From positions 186,001 to 250,000 of the forward strand of contig NZ_JANZKX010000005.1 in NCBI RefSeq assembly GCF_027257975.1: 64,000 bases of DNA, given 5' to 3'. Shown here in pieces: positions 54,329-64,000 of the stretch (within the stretch, counting starts at the first letter, position 1; each line of letters opens with the position of its first letter). A program made the position numbers and the translations under genes. Source of the DNA: Pelomonas sp. BJYL3. Its GTDB lineage: Bacteria; Pseudomonadota; Gammaproteobacteria; Burkholderiales; Burkholderiaceae_C. The notes beneath the pieces are model-generated. The model was not told where the DNA came from and did no database searches. It was given only the letters and a program-made list of their open reading frames with translations.

Positions 54329-56341
54329 TCAGAAGGGCTGACGCTCCTGCCACCACCCCAGCACCAGGTCCTTCGATTCCTCGATGGTCTGGCCGGAGTT
54401 GTCCAGCAGCTGCGCATCCTGCGCGGGCTTCAGTGGCGAGGCGGCGCGACCCTTGTCACGCGCATCGCGCGCTTCCAAGTCCGCACGCAAGCTCTCCATA
54501 TTAGCGGAAATTCCCTTGCCAATCAATTGCTTATAGCGGCGTTCAGCGCGCGTCTGGGCACTGGCCGTGAGGAAAACCTTCAGTCCGGCGTCCGGGAACA
54601 CGGCGGTGCCCATGTCGCGGCCATCGGCCACCAGGCCGGGCAGACGACGGAAATCCAGCTGCAGCTGATGCAGGGCCTGGCGGACCTCGGGGTGCGCGGC
54701 CACCTGGGAGGCCATCAGCCCGGTAGCCTCCTCGCGCAGCAGCTCGCTGATGTCCTCGCCCTGGAGGATGGCGCGACCCTTGCGGAAATGCAGGTCCAGC
54801 CCGGCGGCGATGCGTGCCACGCCCGGGCCGTCGTCCAGGCTGACGCCGGCGCGGAAGGCAGCCAGGCCGGCCGTACGGTACAGAGCGCCGGAGTCCAGCA
54901 CGATGTAGCCCAGCTGGTGCGCGACCTCGTCTGCCAGCGTGCCCTTGCCGGAGGCAGTGGGGCCGTCGATGGTGATCACGGGGATGTCGGCGCGGCGGGC
55001 CTGCACCACCTCGAACAGGGTCTCGAAGTAGTCCGGGAAGGTCTTGGCCACACAGGCCGGGTCCTCGATGCGAACCGGCACCGGACGCCCGGTGATCAGC
55101 GGGTTCAGTGCGGCCAGCGAGAAGCACATGGCCACGCGGTGGTCGTCGTAGGTGTGGATGCTGGCGGCGCGCCAGTCCTTCAGCGGGTGGACGCGCAGCC
55201 AGTCCGGGCCTTCCTCGACCTGGGCGCCCAGCTTCTTCAGCTCGGCGGCCATGGCGGCAATGCGGTCGGTCTCCTTGACCCGCCAGCTGGCGATGTTGCG
55301 CAGGGTGCTGGGGCCGTCAGCGTAGAGCGCCATGACGGCCAGGGTCATGGCTGCGTCAGGGATGTGGTTGCAGTCCAGGTCCAAGGCCTTCAGCGGCCAG
55401 GCACCCCGGCGGACCTCCACCCAGTTGGGGCCCTGCTCGATGCGCGCGCCCATCAGCGCGGCGGCCTCGACGAAGCGCACGTCGCCCTGAAGAGAGGCCG
55501 TGCCTACGCCCTCGATGCGTACCGGCGCCTCGATGCCGGCCAGCGCGCCCAGCGCGACGAAATAGGAGGCGGAGGAGGCGTCGCCCTCCACATGGATCTC
55601 CCCGGGCGAGCGGTAGCGGCTGCCTGCCGGAATGATGAAGCGTTCCCAGCCCTCGCGACGGACCTCGATGCCGAAACGCTGCAGCAGCGCCAGGGTGATG
55701 TGGATGTAGGGCTTGGAGATGAGCTCGCCCACCACCTCGATCACCACGTCCTCGCGGGCCACCAGGGGCAGGGCCAGCAGCAGCGCGGTCAGGAACTGGC
55801 TGGAGACGTCGCCACGCACGCGGACGGGCTCCGAGAGACGCAGCGCAGAGGGGCCGCTCAGGCGCAGCGGCGGATAGCCTTCCTGGCCGAGGCAGGCGAT
55901 GTCGCAGCCGCGCTCGCGCAGGGCGTCGACCAGGTCGCCGATGGGGCGCTCGTGCATGCGCGGCACGCCGCTGAGCTCGAACTGCCCGCCTTGCGTGGCC
56001 GCCAGCAAGGCCAGCGCCGCGGCCAGCGGGCGCATGGCCGTCCCGGCATTGCCCAGAAAGAGCTTCAGGCCGGCTTCACGTACTGGGGCCGACAGCTGGC
56101 CCCCGATGCCGCGCACGCGCAGTTGTGAGCCGTCCTGGGTGATGGTGCAGCCCAGCTGACGCAAGGCCTCCAGCATCACGGCGGTGTCGTCGGAGGCCAG
56201 CAGGTCGTGGATCAGCGTCTCGCCCTCGGCCAGGCCGGCCAGCAGCAGCACGCGGTTGGAGATGCTCTTGGAGCCGGGCAGGCGCACGCTGCCGGCTGCG
56301 GCCTGTAGCGGGGGCAGGTCCAGAAAGGGGATCTTGTACAT
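54329..56341 (-). CDS. aroA: Bifunctional EPSP synthase / cytidylate kinase
   Basis: The protein has 670 residues. Residues about 1-440 are 3-phosphoshikimate 1-carboxyvinyltransferase with '[20 protein letters not shown]' and '[13 protein letters not shown]'. From about 448, '[19 protein letters not shown]' begins cytidylate kinase, including its P-loop. The first part makes EPSP for aromatic amino acids; the second phosphorylates CMP. In many genomes aroA and cmk are separate neighbours; here they are one chain without a stop, as known from other betaproteobacteria. It follows tyrA. Confidence 0.96.
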   Translation of the reverse strand: MYKIPFLDLPPLQAAAGSVRLPGSKSISNRVLLLAGLAEGETLIHDLLASDDTAVMLEALRQLGCTITQDGSQLRVRGIGGQLSAPVREAGLKLFLGNAGTAMRPLAAALALLAATQGGQFELSGVPRMHERPIGDLVDALRERGCDIACLGQEGYPPLRLSGPSALRLSEPVRVRGDVSSQFLTALLLALPLVAREDVVIEVVGELISKPYIHITLALLQRFGIEVRREGWERFIIPAGSRYRSPGEIHVEGDASSASYFVALGALAGIEAPVRIEGVGTASLQGDVRFVEAAALMGARIEQGPNWVEVRRGAWPLKALDLDCNHIPDAAMTLAVMALYADGPSTLRNIASWRVKETDRIAAMAAELKKLGAQVEEGPDWLRVHPLKDWRAASIHTYDDHRVAMCFSLAALNPLITGRPVPVRIEDPACVAKTFPDYFETLFEVVQARRADIPVITIDGPTASGKGTLADEVAHQLGYIVLDSGALYRTAGLAAFRAGVSLDDGPGVARIAAGLDLHFRKGRAILQGEDISELLREEATGLMASQVAAHPEVRQALHQLQLDFRRLPGLVADGRDMGTAVFPDAGLKVFLTASAQTRAERRYKQLIGKGISANMESLRADLEARDARDKGRAASPLKPAQDAQLLDNSGQTIEESKDLVLGWWQERQPF

Positions 56342-56404
56342 GGGAGAACCGGAAAGGCGGTGCCGGGAAGACGGGGGCGGATTCAGTGCTGGCCAGTCAT
56401 CATC

Positions 56405-57289
56405 TCAACGCGGACGATTGCCGGACAACTGGCCCATCTGCCACTGCGAGCGTCCCTCCGAGGCCTGCTGCAGCAGGGCCTCCAGGGCCTGCGCGTTGTC
56501 TTGCTGGAGCAGTTGCTCGAAGCGGGCGAGCATGTCGCGGAAGCGCTGGGACTGGGCCAGCACCTCCTGCTTGTTGGCGAGGAGGATGTCTCGCCAGATG
56601 GCCGGGTCACTGGCCGCGATGCGGGTGAAGTCGCGGAATCCCGGTCCTGCCAGGCTGAGGAAGTCTCGCCCGGCGGATTGGTTGGCAATGGTGCTGAAGT
56701 AGGCGTAGGCCAGCAGATGCGGCAGGTGGCTGACGGCGGCAAAGGCGGCGTCATGGTTCTGCGGTGTCATCTTCAGGACCTGGCAGCCCAGAGCGGACCA
56801 GACGTCGGTCGCCTTCTGGATCAGCGCTGCGTCGGTCTGGGGCAGGGGCGTGAGGATGACCTGCCGGCCCTGGTAGAGCGTGGCGTCGGCCGCCTGCACG
56901 CCGGACTGCTCCTTGCCGGCGATGGGGTGGCAGGGCACGAAGGAACCGATCTGCTTGCCCAGCACGCGCTGGGCGGCGTCCACCACATCGCACTTGGTCG
57001 AGCCCACGTCCATCATCAGGACCTTGGGGTCGACCAGGTGCTTGACGGCGCGGAAGGTGGCCTCGGTGGCGGCCACGGGCACGGCCACCAGCACGATGTC
57101 GGAGCCCGCCACGGCCAGCAGGGCGGATTCGGCAGCGATGTCGATCACGCCCAGGCGCTTGGCCGTCTCGGTGGTGGAGGGCGATTTGCTGTAGCCGACG
57201 ACCCGCTTGACCAGGCCGGCCTTCTTCAGGGCCAGCGCGAAGGAGCCGCCCATCAATCCACAGCCGATCACACCCAGTTGATTGAACAT
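56405..57289 (-). CDS. tyrA: Prephenate dehydrogenase
   Basis: The protein has 294 residues. 'LGVIGCGLMGGSFALAL' binds NAD(P), 'VPCHPIAGKEQSG' carries the catalytic His, and 'SHLPHLLAYAY' lies in the dimerisation part. It converts prephenate to 4-hydroxyphenylpyruvate for tyrosine. ATG at 57289 was chosen; the in-frame extension upstream enters the pheA 3' end. Only 25 bp separate it from pheA. Confidence 0.95.
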   Translation of the reverse strand: MFNQLGVIGCGLMGGSFALALKKAGLVKRVVGYSKSPSTTETAKRLGVIDIAAESALLAVAGSDIVLVAVPVAATEATFRAVKHLVDPKVLMMDVGSTKCDVVDAAQRVLGKQIGSFVPCHPIAGKEQSGVQAADATLYQGRQVILTPLPQTDAALIQKATDVWSALGCQVLKMTPQNHDAAFAAVSHLPHLLAYAYFSTIANQSAGRDFLSLAGPGFRDFTRIAASDPAIWRDILLANKQEVLAQSQRFRDMLARFEQLLQQDNAQALEALLQQASEGRSQWQMGQLSGNRPR

Positions 57290-57314
57290 TGTGTTCTTGT
57301 GTCCTTTGCTTGGC

Positions 57315-58427
57315 TCAGCCCTTGCGGGGGTAGGCGCCGATGACCTTGTAGAACGCGCACAGGGCGCGCAGCTCTTCCAGGGCTGCGGCCACATTGGGCT
57401 CGCTGGGATGGCCGTCCAGGTCGATGTAGAAGTAGTACTCCCACTGGCCGGTGCGGGCCGGGCGGGACTCCAGGCGCGTCATGGACACGCCATGCTTCTT
57501 CAGCGGCACCAGCATGTCGTGCATGGCGCCGGGCTTGTTGGTCACGGAGACCACGAGGCTGGTGCAGTCGCGGCCGGTGGCCGGCGGCGTGGCCATGGTC
57601 TGCGGCAGCGTGATCACGGCGAAGCGCGTGCGGTTGTAGGCCTCGTCCTGGACGGCATGGGCCACGATGTGCAGACCGAAGAGCGTGGCGGCGCGTTCGC
57701 TGGCGATGGCGCAGAAGTCCGGGTTCTCGGCGGCCAGGCGCGCGCCCTCGGCGTTGCTGGAGACCGCACGGCGCTCGGCGTCCGGCAGATGCTTGCTGAG
57801 CCAGTTCTGGCACTGGGCCAGCGCTTGCGGATGAGCCAGCACGGCCTTGATGCCGTTCAGGCTGTTCTCCTTGCGCAGCAGGTTGTGGCGGATCAGCAGG
57901 CTGACCTCGCCGACCACATGCGTGGGCGTGTGCAGGAAGAGGTCCAGGGAGCGGGTCACCACGCCCTCGGTCATGTTCTCCACGCCCACCACGCCGTACT
58001 GCGCGCTGCCGCTGGCGGTGGCATGGAAGACGTCGTCGAAGCTGCTGCAGTAGATCAGGTCCGCGGCGCCGCCGAAGTACTCGATGGCGGCCTGCTCGCA
58101 GAAGGTGCCCATGGGGCCCAGGACGGCCACGCGCTGCGGCGATTCCAGGGCCAGGCAGGCCGACATGATCTCGCGCCAGATGGCGGCCACATGCTCGTTC
58201 TTCAGCGGGCCAGGGTTGGCGGCCTGGATCTTGTGGATGACCTGGGCCACGCGGTCCGGCCGGAAGAAGGGCGTGCCATCGCGCCGCTTGAGTTCACCGA
58301 CCTGCTCGGCCACATGGGCACGCTCGTTCAGCAGGCGCAGCAGCTGCCCGTCCAGGGCATCGATCTGGTCACGCAGGGCCAGCAGGGCCGGGTTGGCAAC
58401 AGGTGCAGGGGGCTTGTCCTCAGCCAT
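57315..58427 (-). CDS. pheA: Chorismate mutase / prephenate dehydratase (P-protein)
   Basis: The protein has 370 residues. An AroQ chorismate mutase domain (about 17-95, '[20 protein letters not shown]') precedes prephenate dehydratase (about 103-280, with 'YNRTRFAVI'). A C-terminal ACT domain has '[20 protein letters not shown]' and 'ESRP', the Phe-binding feedback site. It makes phenylpyruvate. Its start overlaps the serC stop by 8 bp. Confidence 0.96.
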   Translation of the reverse strand: MAEDKPPAPVANPALLALRDQIDALDGQLLRLLNERAHVAEQVGELKRRDGTPFFRPDRVAQVIHKIQAANPGPLKNEHVAAIWREIMSACLALESPQRVAVLGPMGTFCEQAAIEYFGGAADLIYCSSFDDVFHATASGSAQYGVVGVENMTEGVVTRSLDLFLHTPTHVVGEVSLLIRHNLLRKENSLNGIKAVLAHPQALAQCQNWLSKHLPDAERRAVSSNAEGARLAAENPDFCAIASERAATLFGLHIVAHAVQDEAYNRTRFAVITLPQTMATPPATGRDCTSLVVSVTNKPGAMHDMLVPLKKHGVSMTRLESRPARTGQWEYYFYIDLDGHPSEPNVAAALEELRALCAFYKVIGAYPRKG

Positions 58428-59541
58428 GGCGGGTCTCAAAGTCCTTCAGGAAGTCCACGAGGGCATGCACGCCCTCCAGGCTCATCGCGTTGTAGATGGA
58501 AGCACGCATGCCGCCCACCGACTTGTGGCCTTTGAGTTGCAGCAGTTGCCTCTCCCGGGCTTCATCCAGGAAGGCTTGGTTGAGTTCAGGGGTGTCGTGG
58601 GTGCCACGCAGGTAGAAGGGCACGTTCATGCGGGAACGGCAGTCGGGCGCGACGCGGTTCTCGAACAGGGCGCTGTGGTCCAGCGCCTGGTAGAGCAGGG
58701 TGGCCTTGTCGATGTTGCGCTGCTCGATGGCGGCCAGGCCGGTCTTGCCGCCGTATTCGAAGCGCTTGAGCCACTGGAACACCAGGCCGGCGACATAGAT
58801 GGAGAACGTCGGCGGCGTGTTGTACATGGACTGCGCCTCGGCGACCGTCTTGTAGTCGAAGGCCGAGGGGCAGATGGGCAGGGCGTGGCCCAGCAGGTCT
58901 TCCCGGATGATCACCAGGGTCAGGCCGGCAGGGCCGATGTTCTTCTGTGCGCCGCCAAAGGCCAGGCCCACGCGGGACCAGTCCACCGGGCGCGACAGCA
59001 CATGGGAGGAGAAGTCGATGACCAGGGGCGCGTCGCAGCCCAGGGCCTTCAGGTCAGGCAGCTCGTGGAACTCGAGGCCGTCGATTGTCTCGTTGCTGCA
59101 CAGGTGCACATAGGAGGCATCGCCGCGCAGCTGCCACTCGGCCGCGGCGGGGATGGCACGCTGGCCATTCGACCTGGCATCCGCTGCAATGCGGACGTCG
59201 GCATAACGGCCAGCCTCCTGGGCACTCTTGCGAGACCAGGAGCCGCTCACCACCACGTCCACCTTGCCGCCCCGCGACAGGTTCAGCGGCACGATGGCGT
59301 TCTCGGCCAGGCCGCCGCCCTGCATGAAAAGGATGCGGAACTGCGGCGGGACCGCCAGCAGCTCGCGCAGGTCCGCCTCGGCCTGCTCGCAGATGGAGAC
59401 GAACTCCTTGCCGCGATGGCTCATCTCCATGACGCTCATGCCCGAGCCGTGCCAGTCCAGCATCTCCTGGGCGACTTGCTGCAGCACCTCCTCGGGGAGG
59501 GCGGCGGGTCCGGCGGAGAAATTGAACGGGCGTCGGTTCAT
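58420..59541 (-). CDS. serC: Phosphoserine aminotransferase
   Basis: The protein has 373 residues. '[14 protein letters not shown]' at the start, 'QGGGLAENA' and the PLP-binding Lys in '[13 protein letters not shown]' are family marks, with 'FNVPF'-type '[10 protein letters not shown]' later. It makes phosphoserine and also serves pyridoxal phosphate synthesis. ATG at 59541 gives the normal N-terminus. Confidence 0.96.
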   Translation of the reverse strand: MNRRPFNFSAGPAALPEEVLQQVAQEMLDWHGSGMSVMEMSHRGKEFVSICEQAEADLRELLAVPPQFRILFMQGGGLAENAIVPLNLSRGGKVDVVVSGSWSRKSAQEAGRYADVRIAADARSNGQRAIPAAAEWQLRGDASYVHLCSNETIDGLEFHELPDLKALGCDAPLVIDFSSHVLSRPVDWSRVGLAFGGAQKNIGPAGLTLVIIREDLLGHALPICPSAFDYKTVAEAQSMYNTPPTFSIYVAGLVFQWLKRFEYGGKTGLAAIEQRNIDKATLLYQALDHSALFENRVAPDCRSRMNVPFYLRGTHDTPELNQAFLDEARERQLLQLKGHKSVGGMRASIYNAMSLEGVHALVDFLKDFETRHG

Positions 59542-59581
59542 GGCATGGAGGCGCTGGAGGGACGAACGAGCGGGATTGCGC

Positions 59582-60181
59582 TTACTTCTTGGGCGAGTTC
59601 TTGTTGCCGGCGGGGCTGCTGGCGGCGCCGGGCATCGGCACGCCCAGGTGCTTGGCCACGTTCTGCTGCAGCACCTTGAAGCGTGCGTCCAGGGTGGCAC
59701 CGTTCTCGGCCAGTACCTTGTCGCCCAGAGCCTTCTGCATCTCGCCGCCCAGCTGGCCGAACTTCTTGCTGACCGGGGAATCCAGCCAGGCCAGGATCTG
59801 CTTCAGCTCGTCCTCGGTGAACTTCTCTTCCAGGATGGCGCCCACGGTGCTGGGTGCCAGCTTCTGGGCCTTGTCACGCAGGAAGGGGCCGTTCTCTTCG
59901 ACGAACTTCTTGACGTCGGCCTCGATGGCCTTGGCGGCGGCCTCGCGCTTGTCGGCGGGCATCTGCTGCAGCATGCCGCCGGCGCCCTGCATCAGCTGGG
60001 CCACGGGGGCTTGCAGCATGTTGCGCGCCATGATCTCGACGCCCTGCTGCTGATGCTGCAGGACCTTGGCGACCAGTTCCTTCTTGGCAGGCGAACTCGC
60101 CGGGGCGGCGGGGCCCTGGGCCATCGCCAGGCTGGCGCAGGCCAGGGTGGTGGTGGCTGCGAGCAGCTTCAGTGCATTCAT
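59582..60181 (-). CDS. DUF2059 domain exported protein
   Basis: The protein has 199 residues. A signal peptide ends at 'CASLAMAQG'. The rest is helical with '[20 protein letters not shown]', the DUF2059 motif. It is periplasmic and of unknown function. ATG at 60181 has an AAGG site at good distance. An earlier ATG at 60202 overlaps the gyrA stop (ATGA), so coupling to gyrA is also possible. Confidence 0.87.
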   Translation of the reverse strand: MNALKLLAATTTLACASLAMAQGPAAPASSPAKKELVAKVLQHQQQGVEIMARNMLQAPVAQLMQGAGGMLQQMPADKREAAAKAIEADVKKFVEENGPFLRDKAQKLAPSTVGAILEEKFTEDELKQILAWLDSPVSKKFGQLGGEMQKALGDKVLAENGATLDARFKVLQQNVAKHLGVPMPGAASSPAGNKNSPKK

Positions 60182-60198
60182 GCGGGGTGCCTTCACGT

Positions 60199-62877
60199 TC
60201 ATTCCTTGTTGGAGTCCTGGTCATCGGCCGGGCCGGCACCGACGTCGTCACCGGCGTCGCCGCCGGCGTCATTGCTGAGCTCGCCGCTGGCCTCGTTGGC
60301 ATCGTTCTCCACGATGCGCTGCAGGCCGGAGAGCTTGGAGCCATCGTCCAGCGCGATCAGGGTGACCCCCTGGGTGGCGCGGCCGAGCTCGCGGATCTCC
60401 GCGACGCGGGTGCGCACCAGCACGCCCTTGTCGGTGATCAGCATGATTTCATCCTCGGGGCGCACCAGCGTGGCGGCGACCACGCGGCCGTTGCGCTCGC
60501 TCTGCTGGATGGCGATCATCCCCTTGGTGCCGCGGCCGTGGCGGGTGTACTCGATGATGGAGGTGCGCTTGCCGTAGCCGTTTTCGGTGGCGGTCAGCAC
60601 GCTCTGGCTTTCGTCCTCGGCCACCAGCATGGCGATGAGGCGCTGCTCGGGCTCCAGCATCATGCCGCGCACGCCGCGGGCCTGGCGGCCCATGGGGCGT
60701 ACGTCATCCTCGTCAAAGCGCACGGCCTTGCCGCCGTCGCTGAAGAGCATGACGTCGTGCTTGCCGTCGGTCAGGGCCGCGCCGATGAGGAAGTCACCCT
60801 CGTCCAGGTCCACGGCGATGATGCCGGCCTTGCGCGGGTTGCTGAAGTCCTTCAGCGAGGTCTTCTTGACGGTGCCCAGGGCCGTGGCCATGAAGATGAA
60901 GTGATCCTCAGGGAAGCTGCGGAACTCGCCGGTCAGCGGCAGCACCACGGTGATCTTTTCGTCCTGCTGCAGCGGGAACATGTTCACGATGGGCTTGCCG
61001 CGCGAGTTGCGCGAGCCCTGCGGCACTTCCCACACCTTCAGCCAGTAGACGCGGCCGCGGTTGGAGAAGCACAGGATCCAGTCGTGGGTGTTGGCGATGA
61101 AGAGCTGGTCGATCCAGTCGTCGTCCTTGGTGGCGGCAGCCTGCTTGCCGCGACCGCCGCGACGCTGGGCGCGGTACTCGCTGAGGGCCTGGCTCTTGAT
61201 GTAGCCGGTGTGGGAGAGGGTCACCACCATGTCGGTCGGGGTGATCAGGTCCTCGGTGCCCAGCTCCTGCGCATTGCGCTCGATCACGCTGCGGCGGGCG
61301 CCCAGCTTGGTCTGGCCGAATTCCTGACGCAGCTGGACCAGTTCCTCGCTGATGATGGTGGTCACGCGCGAGGGCGTAGCCAGGATGTGCAGCAGATCGG
61401 CGATCTGGGCCATCACGTCCTTGTATTCGCCGACGATCTTGTCCTGCTCCAGGCCGGTCAGGCGCTGCAGGCGCATCTGCAGGATTTCGCTGGCCTGGTC
61501 GTCCGAGAGGCGGTAGAGGCCGTCCGGCTGCATGCCGTACTGGGCGGGCAGCCCCTCGGGGCGGTAGGCGTTGCGGCCGCCCGTGGTCTCGTTTTCGGCG
61601 CGGGCGAGCATCTCGCGCACCAGCGAAGAGTCCCAGCTCTTGGCCATCAGCGCGGCCTTGGCGACCGGCGGGGTCGGCGAGGTCTTGATGGTCTCGATGA
61701 ACTCGTCGATATTGGCCAGCGCCACGGCCAGGCCTTCCAGCACGTGGCCGCGCTCGCGGGCCTTGCGCAGCTCGTACACGGTGCGGCGGGTCACCACCTC
61801 GCGACGGTGCTCCAGGAAGACCGTGATCAGGTCCTTCAGGTTGCAGACCTTGGGCTGGCCGTCGATCAGGGCGACCATGTTGATGCCGAAGGTGTCCTGG
61901 AGCTGCGTCTGCTTGTACAGGTTGTTCAGCACGACCTCGGGCACTTCGCCGCGCTTGAGCTCGATCACCACGCGCATGCCGGACTTGTCGGACTCGTCCT
62001 GGATGTGGCTGATGCCCTCGATCTTCTTCTCGTGGACCAGCTCGGCAATGCGCTCCAGCAGCGTCTTCTTGTTGACCTGGTAGGGGATCTCGTCAACGAT
62101 GATGGCCTGGCGGTTGCCGCGGTCGATGTCCTCGAAGTGGACCTTGGCGCGCATCACCACCTTGCCGCGGCCGGTGCGATAGCCCTCGCGCACGCCGTTG
62201 AGGCCGTAGATGATGCCGGCCGTGGGGAAGTCGGGCGCCGGGATGATCTCCATCAGCTCGTCGACCGAGCACTCCGGGTTCTTCAGCGCATGCAGGCAGG
62301 CGTCGACAACTTCATTGAGGTTGTGCGGCGGGATATTGGTGGCCATACCCACCGCAATACCGGCCGAGCCGTTGACCAGCAGATTCGGCAGCCGGGTCGG
62401 CAAAACCAGGGGTTCCTTCTCGGAACCGTCGTAGTTGGGGCCGTAATCGACAGTTTCCTTGTCGATATCCGCCAGCATTTCGTGGGCGATTTTGTCAAGG
62501 CGGATTTCGGTGTATCGCATCGCCGCGGCGTTGTCGCCGTCGATGGAACCGAAATTGCCCTGGCCGTCCACGAGCATATGGCGCAGCGAGAAATCCTGGG
62601 CCAGTCGGACGATGGTGTCGTAGACGGCACTGTCGCCGTGAGGGTGGTACTTACCGATCACGTCGCCGACGATACGGGCCGACTTCTTGTAAGGCCGGTT
62701 CCAGTCGTTGTTCAGTTCGTGCATCGCGAACAGCACCCGGCGATGCACGGGCTTCAAGCCGTCCCGGGCATCGGGGAGGGCTCGACCCACGATCACGCTC
62801 ATCGCGTAGTCGAGGTAGGAGCGCCGCATTTCCTCTTCGAGGCTGATGGGCAGGGTTTCCTTGGCGAACTGAGTCAT
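60199..62877 (-). CDS. gyrA: DNA gyrase subunit A
   Basis: The protein has 892 residues. '[17 protein letters not shown]' is the usual start. The quinolone-resistance region reads '[13 protein letters not shown]' with Ser83 and Asp87 (E. coli numbering), the susceptible form, and the catalytic Tyr122 is in 'MRYTEIRL'. The C-terminal pinwheel has 'QRRGGRGKQ' (GyrA box) and the protein ends in an acidic Asp/Asn/Glu tail. It cuts and rejoins DNA in supercoiling. ATG at 62877 fits; the longer frame upstream is not conserved. Confidence 0.97.
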   Translation of the reverse strand: MTQFAKETLPISLEEEMRRSYLDYAMSVIVGRALPDARDGLKPVHRRVLFAMHELNNDWNRPYKKSARIVGDVIGKYHPHGDSAVYDTIVRLAQDFSLRHMLVDGQGNFGSIDGDNAAAMRYTEIRLDKIAHEMLADIDKETVDYGPNYDGSEKEPLVLPTRLPNLLVNGSAGIAVGMATNIPPHNLNEVVDACLHALKNPECSVDELMEIIPAPDFPTAGIIYGLNGVREGYRTGRGKVVMRAKVHFEDIDRGNRQAIIVDEIPYQVNKKTLLERIAELVHEKKIEGISHIQDESDKSGMRVVIELKRGEVPEVVLNNLYKQTQLQDTFGINMVALIDGQPKVCNLKDLITVFLEHRREVVTRRTVYELRKARERGHVLEGLAVALANIDEFIETIKTSPTPPVAKAALMAKSWDSSLVREMLARAENETTGGRNAYRPEGLPAQYGMQPDGLYRLSDDQASEILQMRLQRLTGLEQDKIVGEYKDVMAQIADLLHILATPSRVTTIISEELVQLRQEFGQTKLGARRSVIERNAQELGTEDLITPTDMVVTLSHTGYIKSQALSEYRAQRRGGRGKQAAATKDDDWIDQLFIANTHDWILCFSNRGRVYWLKVWEVPQGSRNSRGKPIVNMFPLQQDEKITVVLPLTGEFRSFPEDHFIFMATALGTVKKTSLKDFSNPRKAGIIAVDLDEGDFLIGAALTDGKHDVMLFSDGGKAVRFDEDDVRPMGRQARGVRGMMLEPEQRLIAMLVAEDESQSVLTATENGYGKRTSIIEYTRHGRGTKGMIAIQQSERNGRVVAATLVRPEDEIMLITDKGVLVRTRVAEIRELGRATQGVTLIALDDGSKLSGLQRIVENDANEASGELSNDAGGDAGDDVGAGPADDQDSNKE

Positions 62878-63145
62878 GCGCGTTGCGGCGCCTGGTGCGA
62901 ACCGGCGCCGAATCTGGTACGGACGGGAAGGGCTGATTCTATGCTGGCCGGCATGTCGCTCTCGCACAACATGGATCCATGGCTTTCGACAGGTAGGCAG
63001 CAGAATGCTGAACGCCCTGGGCGCTATGGCACAATTGCTGAGTCCCTAGTGGAAACCCTTGGCTTTGGCTGGGTGGAATCTGCTTGGCATTTCAAAGATC
63101 CGGACATTTCGCAGGGCAACTGCGTCTTTCCTTGAGAGGATAAAC
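62878..63145. promoter_or_regulatory. Divergent promoter region between gyrA and the OmpA-family gene
   Basis: A 268-bp spacer, AT-richer than its surroundings. It holds the start regions of gyrA (left) and the OmpA-like gene (right), whose GAGAGGA ribosome site lies 8 bp before ATG. No clear -35/-10 pair or operator could be fixed by eye. Confidence 0.5.
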
Positions 63146-63799
63146 ATGAAGAAATTGAACCGTGTGGCGTCGCTCTTCGCAGTGGCTGCTGTCCTGTCGT
63201 CTGGCGCCTTCGCTCAGACCGTTGACAACTGGCGCTCGACCGACGGCACCGTGTGGAAGAACGGCAGCAACGAATACTGCTGGCGCAACAACTTCTGGAC
63301 GCCTGCCACCGCCGCCAAGGACTGCGACGGCGCCCTGAAGCCGGAAGTCAAGAAGGTTGAAGAAGCCAAGCCCGTGGCCCCGACGCCTGCTGTCGAGCCG
63401 GCCAAGCCCGTGGCCCCGGTGGCTCCCCCGGTGGTGCAAAGCGAGAAGGTCACCTTCGCCGCTGACGCCTTCTTCGATTTCGACAAGGCTGTGCTGAAGC
63501 CCGAAGGCAAGGCCAAGCTGGATGACCTGGTCTCCAAGACCTCGGGCATCAACCTGGAAGTGATCGTTGCCGTCGGCCACACCGACAGCGTCGGTTCCGA
63601 CGAGTACAACCAGAAGCTGTCGGTGCGTCGCGCCGAAGCCGTGAAGGCCTATCTGGTCTCCAAGGGCATCGAGAAGAACCGCGTCTACACCGAAGGCAAG
63701 GGCGAGAAGCAGCCCGTGGCCGACAACAAGACCACCGAAGGTCGCGCCAAGAACCGTCGCGTGGAAATCGAAGTGGTCGGTACCCGCGCCAAGAAGTAA
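63146..63799 (+). CDS. OmpA-family outer-membrane protein
   Basis: The protein has 217 residues. A signal peptide ends at 'SSGAFAQ'. A short region with 'WKNGSNEYCWRNNFWTP' and a paired Cys is followed by a Pro/Val/Lys linker. The OmpA domain (about 100-217) has 'AVGHTDSVGSDEYNQKLSVR' and 'GRAKNRRVEIEV', which bind peptidoglycan. No N-terminal beta-barrel is present, so it ties the envelope to the wall. A strong terminator follows. Similar genes stand next to gyrA in many betaproteobacteria. Confidence 0.94.
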   Translation: MKKLNRVASLFAVAAVLSSGAFAQTVDNWRSTDGTVWKNGSNEYCWRNNFWTPATAAKDCDGALKPEVKKVEEAKPVAPTPAVEPAKPVAPVAPPVVQSEKVTFAADAFFDFDKAVLKPEGKAKLDDLVSKTSGINLEVIVAVGHTDSVGSDEYNQKLSVRRAEAVKAYLVSKGIEKNRVYTEGKGEKQPVADNKTTEGRAKNRRVEIEVVGTRAKK

Positions 63800-63839
63800 T
63801 CAGGCCTTCAGCCTCGGCTGATTTGTCTGACGAAGAAGT

Positions 63840-63864
63840 CCCCGCCTCGGCGGGGATTTTTTTT
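63840..63864 (+). terminator. Rho-independent terminator of the OmpA-family gene
   Basis: The hairpin CCCCGCC-TC-GGCGGGG is followed by A and eight T. It is the best terminator in the window, 40 bp after the stop codon. Confidence 0.95.
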
Positions 63865-63960
63865 GCCCATCGCCGGGGCGCTAGGCGCTAGGCGCTGGGC
63901 AGCCTGCCGGAGGCGGGCTGTCTGATTCCATGCTCCCGCCGGGCGAAGGGCGGAAACGAA

Positions 63961-63982
63961 AAAGGCGCCCGAAGGCGCCTTT
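63961..63982. terminator. Bidirectional terminator hairpin near the window end
   Basis: Arms AAAGGCGCC and GGCGCCTTT around CGAA, preceded by a run of A. It could stop a minus-strand gene lying beyond the window. Between it and the previous terminator are three copies of GGCGCTA/G (63877-63897) and no gene. Confidence 0.7.
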
Positions 63983-64000
63983 GACATGCGGGACGATCCG

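Noticed and set aside
60172-63135. Long open frame antisense to gyrA (987 codons)
   Set aside because: A mirror of the gyrA codon pattern; no motif, and it would overlap three genes.

Overview
The window is a high-GC, gene-dense stretch of a betaproteobacterial chromosome. It most likely comes from the Burkholderiales, in the Rubrivivax/Leptothrix/Roseateles neighbourhood. The housekeeping order gyrA-serC-pheA-tyrA-aroA/cmk-rpsA-ihfB-lapA-lapB, the aroA-cmk fusion and an XrtA (exosortase A) exopolysaccharide locus all fit that group. This is inferred from gene content only. No rRNA, tRNA, insertion sequence, phage gene or CRISPR array was recognised.

Layout. (1) 1-19175, all on the + strand, is an exosortase A-associated exopolysaccharide cluster: chain-length determinant (cut by the window edge), tyrosine autokinase, outer-membrane protein, ExeA-like ATPase, polysaccharide deacetylase, glycosyltransferases, exosortase A fused to an EpsI domain, UDP-HexNAc dehydrogenase, an asparagine-synthase-like amidotransferase, a small membrane protein, an O-antigen-ligase-like protein, and a deacetylase/glycosyltransferase fusion. 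A membrane-anchored beta-helix protein (-) and a BioF2-like acyltransferase (+) follow. (2) 21686-25998 holds a tandem FKBP isomerase, gluQ, a LysR regulator divergent from pirin, and a DUF599 protein. (3) 26017-30123 is the most unusual region: a translationally coupled minus-strand operon of an S8 protease with a Lys/Glu/Asp-rich tail, a truncated ATP-grasp-like protein and a full ATP-grasp ligase. Divergent from it is an 83-residue protein that resembles the protease's own N-terminal prodomain. A 138-bp tandem repeat with terminator hairpins lies next to it.

(4) 30433-34700 is a polar amino-acid ABC importer operon that includes an AstE/aspartoacylase-like deacylase. (5) 34773-39106 (-) carries an alpha/beta hydrolase, trhO, a HEXXH metallopeptidase-like protein, a cyclophilin-like protein and a VOC protein. 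(6) 39287-44299 (+) carries dnaE and a patatin-like phospholipase. (7) 44271-51866 is envelope related: an HhH protein, msbA, and a run of glycosyltransferases coupled to lapAB. (8) 51970-62877 (-) carries ihfB, rpsA, aroA-cmk, tyrA, pheA, serC, a DUF2059 protein and gyrA. (9) An OmpA-family protein (+) and two terminators close the window.

Working together: the EPS genes would build, deacetylate, polymerise and export a polysaccharide, with the exosortase sorting PEP-CTERM proteins encoded elsewhere. lapAB, msbA and the nearby glycosyltransferases point to LPS assembly. The S8/ATP-grasp operon with its prodomain-like partner looks like a self-contained peptide-modification or proteolysis system that I cannot assign to a described pathway.
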